From an uncultured Oscillospiraceae bacterium (GTDB taxonomy: Bacteria > Bacillota > Clostridia > Oscillospirales > JAAYXM01): DNA of 64,000 nucleotides. Below, in pieces: positions 57,833 to 64,000 of this stretch. Within the stretch, counting starts at the first letter, position 1; each line of letters opens with the position of its first letter. The stretch lies in the NCBI GenBank assembly GCA_934646115.1, contig CAKUEM010000002.1:20159-84158 (forward strand). Direction: 5' to 3'. A program made the translations under genes and the position numbers. The notes beneath the pieces were generated by a model. It was given only the letters and a program-made list of their open reading frames with translations, did not search any database and was not told the origin of the DNA.

Positions 57833-58264
57833 ATGTATAGCGATAAAGTGATGGATCATTTCTCAAATCCGAGAAATGTGGGCGAAATGGAAAACCCGTC
57901 CGCAGTCGGCACGGTGGGCAACCCGAAATGCGGCGATATCATGAAAATGTTTTTAAAAATTGAGGACGGCGTGATCAAAGACGTGTCGTTTAAAACTTTC
58001 GGCTGCGGCGCGGCGGTCGCGACTTCGAGCATGGCGACCGAGATGATCAAGGGCAAAACGATCGAGGAGGCGCTGAAGCTCACCAATAAGGCGGTCACAG
58101 AGGCGCTCGACGGGCTGCCCCCCGCAAAGCTGCATTGCTCTGTGCTTGCGGAGGAGGCGATCAAGTCGGCCATTGCGGATTATTACCGCAAGCAGGGCAT
58201 CGACCCGGAGCCGATCCTCGGCTGCAACGCCGATTGCGCGCATTGCTGCGGGCATCAGGAATAA
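57833..58264 (+). CDS. iscU: Fe-S cluster scaffold IscU/NifU
   Basis: Predicted 143-residue scaffold on which Fe-S clusters are assembled. The three ligand cysteines are Cys33 (NPKCGD), Cys58 (TFGCGAA) and Cys102 (LHCSVLAEEA). Asp35 after Cys33 is the usual residue promoting cluster release. A C-terminal extension (GCNADCAHCC, residues 130-139) adds four more cysteines, not part of the classic fold. It starts 4 bases after iscS and is the last gene of the pair. No regulator gene or HscA/HscB is nearby. Confidence 0.92.
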   Translation: MYSDKVMDHFSNPRNVGEMENPSAVGTVGNPKCGDIMKMFLKIEDGVIKDVSFKTFGCGAAVATSSMATEMIKGKTIEEALKLTNKAVTEALDGLPPAKLHCSVLAEEAIKSAIADYYRKQGIDPEPILGCNADCAHCCGHQE

Positions 58265-58270
58265 AAATAC

Positions 58271-58306
58271 GGCACGGCGCGGCTTTTGCCGCGCCGTGTC
58301 TTGATT
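58271..58306 (+). terminator. iscS-iscU terminator
   Basis: GGCACGGCGCGGC pairs with GCCGCGCCGTGTC around a 4-base T loop. The T-rich tail TTGATTTTT follows. Confidence 0.85.
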
Positions 58307-58592
58307 TTTCACGCGTTTTTTCAAGTGTGGCGCGGCGGCGTGCCGCTATCGCCTAGTGATGTCGCGCAGCGGCGACCGGGTGAAGGCGCTCTGTGTGCGG
58401 CTTGGTTTTGCATCCCAATGGCGCGAAACAAAAAGGGCATTCGGTGAAACGAGCGCCCAAAAACATGCGTGAATGCGCTGCCCGCGCAAAGCAGGGGCAG
58501 CCCCATAAGCCGAATTTTAATGCAAAAGCCCGGGGCGCATGCGCCGCGGCTTTTTTGTATCACGTCCCAAAATCAAACAGACGCGGTTTTGC
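58307..58592. other. Noncoding gap between iscU and glnA with an orphan hairpin
   Basis: No gene is supported in the 412-base gap 58265-58676. A hairpin at 58524-58556 (AAAAGCC with GGCTTTT around a GC-rich core) is followed by T and would end a plus-strand transcript. No promoter for such a transcript was found. Confidence 0.45.
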
Positions 58593-58621
58593 TTGTCGTT
58601 TGCCGGGGTTTATGATACAAT
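58593..58621 (+). promoter_or_regulatory. Promoter of glnA
   Basis: TTGTCG and TACAAT are separated by 17 bases, about 50 bases upstream of the glnA start. Confidence 0.55.
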
Positions 58622-58676
58622 ATGAAATAAGAGCTTGCAAAAAGTGAAATTAAAAACGGAATTGCGGGGTGTTTTC

Positions 58677-60011
58677 GTGAGCAATTATACAAAAGAGGAC
58701 ATTATTCGGCTGGTTGAAGAGCAAAACGTCAAGTTTATCCGGCTGCAATTTACCGATATTTTCGGGACGCTGAAAAATATTTCGATCACAGAAAAGCAGC
58801 TGCGCCGCGCGCTGGATAACCAGTGCATGTTTGACGGCTCGTCGATCGAGGGGTTTGTGCGCATTGAAGAGTCGGACATGTACCTGCGGCCGGATCTGAA
58901 TTCCTTTGTCATCCTGCCCTGGCTCGCCGGCGACCACCGCGTCGGTCGCCTGATCTGCGATGTGTATCGGCCGGACGGCACGCCGTTTGAGGGCGATCCG
59001 CGCCATGTGCTGAAAAAAGTGCTTGCGCAGGCGCAGAAGATGGGGTTTGACAGCTTCCACGTCGGTCCGGAGGCAGAGTTTTTCCTGTTTAAAACCGATG
59101 CGCACGGAAAACCCACCACGATGATCCATGATGAGGCGGGCTATTTTGATCTCGGCCCGATCGACCTGGGCGAGACCGTGCGGCGCGATATGTGCCTTGC
59201 GCTTGAAAAAATGGGCTTTGAGATCGAGGCGTCGCACCATGAGGTGGCGGACAGTCAGCATGAAATTGATTTTAAATACGGCGAAGCGCTTTCGATTGCC
59301 GACGATATCATGACGTTTAAGCTCGCGGTCAAGAGCATTGCGCAGAAAAATAATCTGCACGCCACGTTTATGCCGAAGCCGATTTTCGGCATCGCCGGCT
59401 CGGGCATGCATATCAATATGTCGCTCACGCGCGATGGGAAGAACGCGTTTTATGACGAAAGCGATGCGCTTGGGCTGTCGAAGGACGCATATCACTTTAT
59501 CGCGGGCGTGCTGCATCATATCAAGGGCATGGCGGCGATCACAAATCCGCTGGTCAACTCGTATAAGCGGCTGGTGCCCGGGTATGAGGCGCCGGTCTAT
59601 ATCGCGTGGAGCGCGCGCAATCGCAGCCCGCTGATCCGAATTCCGTCCTCGCGCGGCGCGGGGACGCGCATCGAGCTGCGCAATCCAGACCCGTCTGCCA
59701 ATCCGTATCTCGCGATTGCCGTGGCGCTCGCCGCCGGGCTGGATGGAATTCGAAACAAGATGGAGCCGCCGGCATCCGTCGATTGCAATATCTATGACAT
59801 GAGCCGCGCGGCGCGGCGCGAATGCCATATCGAGTCGCTGCCGAAAAACCTGCATGAGGCGATCCATGCGCTGCGTGCGGATTCGCTGGTGTGCGATACG
59901 CTCGGTCCGCATATTTTGGAGAAATATATCGAGGCGAAGGAGCTTGAGTGGGAGGAATACACCTCCCGCGTGCATCCCTGGGAAGTGGAAAGCTATTTGA
60001 TCAAATATTAA
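58677..60011 (+). CDS. glnA: Glutamine synthetase type I
   Basis: Predicted 444-residue enzyme making glutamine from glutamate, ammonia and ATP. Motifs are the N-terminal [10 protein letters not shown], the latch region [16 protein letters not shown], the metal-site [10 protein letters not shown], and the ATP-site [10 protein letters not shown] with [17 protein letters not shown] and NRSPLIRIP. The size of about 444 fits the GSI-alpha type of Firmicutes, which lacks the adenylylation tyrosine insertion. The start is GTG 58677 behind GGGGTG. A TTG 42 bases upstream was rejected for lack of a site. Confidence 0.95.
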   Translation: MSNYTKEDIIRLVEEQNVKFIRLQFTDIFGTLKNISITEKQLRRALDNQCMFDGSSIEGFVRIEESDMYLRPDLNSFVILPWLAGDHRVGRLICDVYRPDGTPFEGDPRHVLKKVLAQAQKMGFDSFHVGPEAEFFLFKTDAHGKPTTMIHDEAGYFDLGPIDLGETVRRDMCLALEKMGFEIEASHHEVADSQHEIDFKYGEALSIADDIMTFKLAVKSIAQKNNLHATFMPKPIFGIAGSGMHINMSLTRDGKNAFYDESDALGLSKDAYHFIAGVLHHIKGMAAITNPLVNSYKRLVPGYEAPVYIAWSARNRSPLIRIPSSRGAGTRIELRNPDPSANPYLAIAVALAAGLDGIRNKMEPPASVDCNIYDMSRAARRECHIESLPKNLHEAIHALRADSLVCDTLGPHILEKYIEAKELEWEEYTSRVHPWEVESYLIKY

Positions 60012-60014
60012 GAG

Positions 60015-60043
60015 AAAGCGCCGGGAGAAAGCCCGGCGCTTTT
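60015..60043 (+). terminator. glnA terminator
   Basis: AAAGCGCCGGG pairs with CCCGGCGCTTT over 11 bp around a 6-base loop, 4 bases after the glnA stop. Only a short T-run follows. Confidence 0.75.
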
Positions 60044-60060
60044 GCAAAGGAGGGATCTCC

Positions 60061-60532
60061 ATGCGCGAGCTTGCGGCGGAGGAGACGAATTTGCTGCGCC
60101 CGTGCCTGGAAGCGCTTGCGGCGCACCATAATCAGACGTCAAGATTTTTTAAAGGAACGTATCCGTCCGTGCCCTATGAAAAGACGCTCGCCGCGTTTTG
60201 CCGAAGCCTGCAGGACGGCAGATCGCGCATCGCCGTGGCGGAGCAGGGCGGGCGGATCGTGGGCTTTTGCAAAATCGACGTGGAGGACGGACACGGAAAG
60301 CTGGATTACCTCGTCGTGCAGGCGTGCTGCCGCGGCAAGGGCTCTATGGCGCGGCTTTGATGGAAAAGACGCTCGCGGCGTTTCGCGCGCCGATGTGCGC
60401 GAGGTCGAGGTCAAGGTGGTAGATGGAAACGACGCGTTGTCGTTTTATGAGCGGTATGGCTTTCGCATGAACGCGCATATTCTGCGGCGAAGCGAATCGA
60501 CGCGCGGGGAGAGTTCGGGCGCAGAAGAATAG
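60061..60532 (+). pseudogene. GNAT-family N-acetyltransferase, broken by two frameshifts
   Basis: A good start exists (AAAGGAGGGATCTCC before ATG 60061). The first frame gives 99 residues ending at 60360, with the acetyl-CoA motif start VVQACCRGKG. The sequence then continues in another frame as YGAALMEKTLAAFR (about 60343-60387), and in a third frame as VREVEVKVVDGNDALSFYERYGFR to the stop at 60532. Joined, these form a complete GNAT fold of about 155 residues. It may be a decayed gene or assembly indels. The substrate is unknown. Confidence 0.7.
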
Positions 60533-60718
60533 CCCCGCGCCCCGAGCGCACTTGCGTGCGGGAGAAAACGCGTAGATTTTGCGCCCTAAAATAGGGCGCG
60601 TTCGCGCACAGAGGAAAAATCTTCGCCCTGAAAGCGGATAAGCACAAGCGCTGCGGGACATCACCACACTGCCCCAGCACCCCTGAGCGAGGGTGGATAT
60701 CCCCGCCTCAAAGCAGGG

Positions 60719-60898
60719 GCGGTGTCCGCGCACCAAAGGACAATCCCCGCGCGTGCCGTGTCTCGAAAAAGGGGAAATTCGCGCGCGGAAGGGAGAAACT
60801 TGTGCCTTGAACCAGGGCGTGTCCGTGCGCCAAAGGACAATCCTCGCGCATGTCCCACGCGCCCTGAAAAAGGAAAATGTGCGCGCCAAAGCGCAGAG
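60719..60898 (+). repeat. Degenerate direct repeat of about 97 bp
   Basis: GTGTCCGCGCACCAAAGGACAA (shortened: GTGTCCG..CCAAAGGACAAT) occurs at 60722 and again, slightly changed, at 60819. A partial GCGCGCCAAAG follows near 60881. The gap 60533-60898 holds no supported gene. A GCGCCCTAAAATAGGGCGC hairpin lies near 60580-60598. Confidence 0.6.
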
Positions 60899-61396
60899 AT
60901 GGTGTACGATATGTATTATACGAGCTTATATAACGATGCGTATTCAAAAATAGGTTCTGCAACGCCGATTCCTGCGGATTGCGGCGCATTGTGCGGCGCG
61001 CGCTGCTGTAGGGGCGATCAGGAGATGGGGATGATCGTTTTCCCGGGCGAGGAGCGGCTGCTTCGTGCGCATGGCTTTGCGCTCACGCAGCGCGAGATGG
61101 CGGGATATCCGGTCTGGTTTGCCACATGCAGCGGGCGCTGCCGCCGCGTGGTGCGTCCGCTTTCGTGCCGCATATTTCCGCTCGCGCCGCTTTATGAGCG
61201 GCAAAATCTGACGATCGTTCCGGATCCGCGCGCCCGCGCGGTCTGCCCGCTGCTTTCCGCGCACGCGGTGGAGCAGTCGTTCGCGCATGCGGTCAAGGCG
61301 GCGTTTGAGGTACTGACGCAGGACGAGCGCGTGTGCGAAATGCTTGTGTATTACACAAAAATGCTGCGAGAATACCAGGCATTCTGGCGCGAATAG
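60899..61396 (+). CDS. Cysteine-cluster protein resembling the YkgJ-type Zn/Fe-binding family
   Basis: Predicted 165-residue protein. Near the N-terminus it has CGALCGARCC (about residues 28-37), followed by MGMIVFPGEERLL, WFATCSGRCRRVVRPLSCRIFPLAP. The cluster of cysteines and the CR.FPL ending match small proteins predicted to bind zinc or iron-sulfur through cysteines. The C-terminal half is helical. The start at ATG 60899 is uncertain because no strong ribosome site is present. An ATG at 60911 is an alternative. The function is unknown. Confidence 0.65.
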   Translation: MVYDMYYTSLYNDAYSKIGSATPIPADCGALCGARCCRGDQEMGMIVFPGEERLLRAHGFALTQREMAGYPVWFATCSGRCRRVVRPLSCRIFPLAPLYERQNLTIVPDPRARAVCPLLSAHAVEQSFAHAVKAAFEVLTQDERVCEMLVYYTKMLREYQAFWRE

Positions 61397-61443
61397 CACC
61401 CGTGCGGAAAACGTTTTCCACAGGCTGTGAGAAACTGCGTCGG

Positions 61444-61472
61444 TTGACAGAAGCGCCCAAATGTAATACAAT
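61444..61472 (+). promoter_or_regulatory. Promoter of the tRNA-Arg gene
   Basis: A perfect TTGACA and TACAAT are separated by 17 bases, 28 bases before the tRNA. A palindrome GGAAAACGTTTTCC lies upstream at 61406-61419. Confidence 0.7.
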
Positions 61473-61500
61473 ATTTTTGTGCGCGTATCGCGCTGTATAT

Positions 61501-61577
61501 GCATCCGTAGCTCAGCTGGATAGAGCGGCCGCCTCCTAAGCGGCAGGTCGAAGGTTCGAATCCTTTCGGATGTGCCA
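61501..61577 (+). tRNA. tRNA-Arg (anticodon CCT)
   Basis: A full cloverleaf is visible: acceptor GCATCCG with CGGATGT (one G-T pair), D arm GCTC/GAGC, anticodon stem GCCGC/GCGGC with loop CTCCTAA giving anticodon CCT at 61535-61537, and T arm GAAGG/CCTTT with TTCGAAT. The 3' CCA is encoded. It decodes AGG. Confidence 0.95.
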
Positions 61578-61614
61578 TGAAACATGAAGTACCGGCACGG
61601 TTAAAGGAGAGCCT

Positions 61615-62682
61615 ATGAACGAAAAACAGGGCGTTCGCCCGGGCAATCAGCTCATCAGCTTAGGCATTTTATTTGCGCTGATCGCCATTTCCTTTTATGT
61701 GATCTTCCGCAATTTTTCAGAGATCGATCCGCGCACGATCGGCGGAATTCTGCGCGGTGTGCAGCCGGGTTTTCTTGCGCTGGCGTTGCTTTGCCTGTTT
61801 CTTTATATCCTGACGGAGGGCGTGAGCATGTGCGTGCTTTCCGGCGCGCTCGGGCATCCGTATGGCTTTGTGAAAACGGTCGTATATTCCGCGATCGATC
61901 TGTATTTTTCGGCGATCACCCCGTCGGCGACCGGAGGTCAGCCCGCGGTGGCGTACTATATGGCGCAGGACGGTATCCCGCTTACGAAATCGACCACGCT
62001 GCTGCTTGCAAATTTGATCCAATATACCGCGTCGCTGCTCTTTATGGGTCTGATCGTGCTGATCATAAAGCCGGGGCTTGTGCTCGCGGGCGGGAAATGG
62101 ATCCTGATTTTATTTATCATCGGCGTTGTGCTGCATGTCGGCATGCTAGTCGCGTTTGCGCTGTGTATGTTCCGGCAAAAGATGATCCGCCGGCTCGCCG
62201 GCGCGGTGCTGCATCTGCTTTGTAAGCTGCGCCTGGTGAAAAACGAAGAAGAGCGGCTCGCCGCGTTTGATCAGCAGCTTTTAGAGTATCACGAATGTGT
62301 TGTGCTGGTCCATAAGCGGCCGGGGCTGCTGCTCTCCGTGTTTATTGGAAACATTTTGCAGCGCGTTGCGATGTTCTCGATCGCATATTTTGTGTATCGC
62401 GCGCTCGGTCTGTCCGCGCATAGCTATTGGGAGCTTATGGCGGTGCAGATCGTGATTGCGCTCGCGGTGAATTCGCTTCCGCTACCCGGCGCGGTCGGCG
62501 CGGCAGAGGCGGCGTTTTTAATGCTGTATACCATCATTTACTCACAGGAATTTTTGATGCCTGCCATGCTGCTTACACGCGGCGTGAGCTATTATCTTTG
62601 CTTCATTCTTTGCGGTATCATCACGATTGTAAACCATATCATCACCATGAAAACACAGAGGAAGGCGCGGGAAGTATGTTAG
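61615..62682 (+). CDS. Lysylphosphatidylglycerol synthase TM-region family membrane protein (flippase-like)
   Basis: Predicted 355-residue protein with about eight hydrophobic helices, from residue 14 (ISLGILFALIAISFYVIF) to near the C-terminus. It has the family signature SAITPSATGGQPAVAYY near residues 99-115 and LPLPGAVGAAEAAFL near 288-302. It contains only the membrane half of MprF-type enzymes, without the catalytic aminoacyl-transfer domain, so a lipid flippase or transporter role is likely. The ATG at 61615 follows AAAGGAGAGC. It overlaps pssA by 7 bases, which suggests a phospholipid function. Confidence 0.87.
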   Translation: MNEKQGVRPGNQLISLGILFALIAISFYVIFRNFSEIDPRTIGGILRGVQPGFLALALLCLFLYILTEGVSMCVLSGALGHPYGFVKTVVYSAIDLYFSAITPSATGGQPAVAYYMAQDGIPLTKSTTLLLANLIQYTASLLFMGLIVLIIKPGLVLAGGKWILILFIIGVVLHVGMLVAFALCMFRQKMIRRLAGAVLHLLCKLRLVKNEEERLAAFDQQLLEYHECVVLVHKRPGLLLSVFIGNILQRVAMFSIAYFVYRALGLSAHSYWELMAVQIVIALAVNSLPLPGAVGAAEAAFLMLYTIIYSQEFLMPAMLLTRGVSYYLCFILCGIITIVNHIITMKTQRKAREVC

Positions 62683-63305
62683 GCTTCTACAATTATACGG
62701 TTGTTACCACTTATATCGGGCTGGCATCGGCGGTGCTCGGCATGTGTTTTGCGATCAAAGGAAACACGCTGCTCGCGCTGCTTTGTCTGCTGCTCTCCGG
62801 CGTGCTAGACGGGATCGACGGCAAAATCGCACGTACCCGTTCACGCACGGCGCATGAAAAGCGATTTGGAATTCAAATCGATTCGCTGTGCGATCTGATC
62901 TGCTTCGGCGTTCTGCCATGCGCTATCGGCTATTCGGTCGGGATGGACCGTGTGTGGTCGGTTGCCATCATGGTGTGCTATACGCTCGCGGCGATCATCC
63001 GCCTCGCTTATTTTAACGTGATGGAGGAAGAGCGGCAGCAGGCGACGGACGATAAACGCAAGTATTATGAAGGGCTTCCGGTCACGACGATCGCGCTCAT
63101 CCTCCCGTTTGTGTTCTGCTTTAAGCCGTTTGTCGGGAGCTTTTTCGTGCCGCTCTGCGAGCTGACGTTTCTGCTCGTGGCGCTGGCGTTTCTTTCGCGG
63201 TTTCGCGTGCGCAAGCCGAACAATCTGGTCATGGCGCTGATGATCCTGTTCGGCGCGGCAGAGCTTGTTGTGCTGCTGCTCGCGAAATATTACCATGTGC
63301 TGTAG
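62676..63305 (+). CDS. pssA: CDP-diacylglycerol-serine O-phosphatidyltransferase
   Basis: Predicted 209-residue integral membrane enzyme that makes phosphatidylserine. The CDP-alcohol phosphotransferase motif is complete: DGIDGKIAR then G...D...D in FGIQIDSLCD (about residues 46-75). Several hydrophobic helices surround it. The ATG at 62676 lies inside the upstream gene's end, preceded by AGGAAGG. Its stop is 11 bases inside psd, so PE synthesis genes are translated together. Confidence 0.92.
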   Translation: MLGFYNYTVVTTYIGLASAVLGMCFAIKGNTLLALLCLLLSGVLDGIDGKIARTRSRTAHEKRFGIQIDSLCDLICFGVLPCAIGYSVGMDRVWSVAIMVCYTLAAIIRLAYFNVMEEERQQATDDKRKYYEGLPVTTIALILPFVFCFKPFVGSFFVPLCELTFLLVALAFLSRFRVRKPNNLVMALMILFGAAELVVLLLAKYYHVL

Positions 63306-64000
63306 CGGTGGGCGTCCTCGGCGGCGCGACGAGGCGGGCGGCGCGCTTCGGTTTTTGTATCAAACGCTGCCCGGCCGCGCGATTTTGGCGCTGCTTTGCC
63401 GCCCGTTTGTTTCAAAAATCGTGGGCGCTTACATGGAAAGCGCGCTCTCGCGGCGGCGCATTCCGCGCTTTATCCGCGAAAATCAGCTCGACCTGCGCGA
63501 CTATCTGCCGGAACATTATCGCTCCTTCAACGCGTTTTTTACCCGGCGCATCCGCCCGGACGCGCGCCCGATCGCGCCGGATGGGCTGATCGCCCCGTGC
63601 GATGCCAAGCTCTCTGCGTATTCGATCGATCGCGATGCGGCGTTTTTGATCAAAGGCTCGCGCTATACCGTGGCGGAGCTTTTGGAGGATACGGCGCTCG
63701 CGCGCGAGTTTGAGGGCGGGCTTTGCCTGATTTTCCGCCTCACGGTGGATGATTATCACCGATATTGCTATATCGATTCCGGCGAAAAGGGCGAAAATCA
63801 AAAAATCCCCGGCATATTGCACACGGTGCAGCCGATTGCGCTGTCGCGCTGCAACATCTATCACCGCAACGCGCGGGAATATACCGTGATGGAAACGCGG
63901 CAGTTCGGGCGCGCGGTGCAGGTCGAGGTCGGCGCGATGCTCGTCGGGCGGATCTGCAACCACGATGGCGCGGGCGCGATCACGCGCGGCGCGGAGAAGG
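63295..64000 (+). CDS. psd: Phosphatidylserine decarboxylase (partial, right edge)
   Basis: The frame from ATG 63295 runs to the window edge and gives about 235 residues. It matches the N-terminal and middle part of the clostridial Psd type, for example RFIRENQLDLRDYL, FNAFFTRRIRP, and VDDYHRYCYID, where the His of DYHR is catalytic. The self-cleavage LGST-type site lies beyond the edge. It overlaps pssA by 11 bases and converts phosphatidylserine to phosphatidylethanolamine. A start with a better ribosome site was not found. Confidence 0.87.
   Translation, partial: MCCSGGRPRRRDEAGGALRFLYQTLPGRAILALLCRPFVSKIVGAYMESALSRRRIPRFIRENQLDLRDYLPEHYRSFNAFFTRRIRPDARPIAPDGLIAPCDAKLSAYSIDRDAAFLIKGSRYTVAELLEDTALAREFEGGLCLIFRLTVDDYHRYCYIDSGEKGENQKIPGILHTVQPIALSRCNIYHRNAREYTVMETRQFGRAVQVEVGAMLVGRICNHDGAGAITRGAEK

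Overview
The window is about 64 kb of fairly GC-rich chromosome surrounding a replication origin. It most resembles an anaerobic, endospore-forming Firmicute of class Clostridia. Supporting signs are the order rpmH-rnpA-yidD-yidC-jag / dnaA-dnaN-recF-remB-gyrB-gyrA, a Noc/ParA/ParB cluster with parS palindromes, a SleB cortex-lytic enzyme, RNase Y and YmdB, a T-box in front of thrS, FakA with an Asp23-family partner, and S-layer homology (SLH) repeats. Genus cannot be read from the sequence. Two genes each carry two frameshifts, which would also fit draft or metagenome-assembly errors. No insertion sequence, prophage, CRISPR array or rRNA operon was found. There is one tRNA gene.

Layout. 1-12 kb: end of tsaD, ahcY facing secA, a secreted SLH phosphodiester glycosidase, an aminopeptidase P homologue, mnmA, cysE, then recG on the other strand. 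12-21 kb: a broken CDP-alcohol phosphatidyltransferase, then mostly minus-strand genes (fakA/asp23, a YhaN/YhaO-type ATPase and nuclease pair, ymdB, rny). 21-30 kb: a methionine and one-carbon block (metH, a separate MetH activation-domain gene, metF), sleB, thrS under a T-box, two small membrane proteins behind an attenuator-like leader, and a membrane diguanylate cyclase. 30-44 kb: a Ca2+-type P-ATPase, a CYTH protein, mnmG, rsmG, noc, parA, parB, a coiled-coil membrane protein and serS, separated by unusually long repeat-bearing noncoding gaps. 44-56 kb: the origin region. 56-64 kb: rnhA, iscS-iscU, glnA, a broken GNAT gene, tRNA-Arg, and a phospholipid block (flippase-like protein, pssA, psd).

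How it fits together. DnaA, the DnaA boxes and trio element between dnaA and dnaN, DnaN, RecF and gyrase make up the replication-start machinery. Noc, ParA, ParB and the parS sites couple origin segregation to division. AhcY, MetH, its activation protein and MetF form a methyl cycle: AhcY returns homocysteine from S-adenosylhomocysteine, and MetF supplies methyl-folate to cobalamin-dependent MetH. CysE feeds cysteine synthesis. IscS and IscU build Fe-S clusters, and IscS probably also supplies sulfur to MnmA. PssA and Psd make phosphatidylethanolamine. FakA handles exogenous fatty acids.

The least explained parts are regulatory or repetitive: the leader upstream of the two small membrane proteins, a YhaN-like ATPase with CxxC motifs on both sides of a membrane hairpin, a 148-bp tandem repeat before rsmG, a 153-bp duplicated terminator unit after serS, and the noc-parA gap ending in two parS sites arranged as a perfect inverted repeat.
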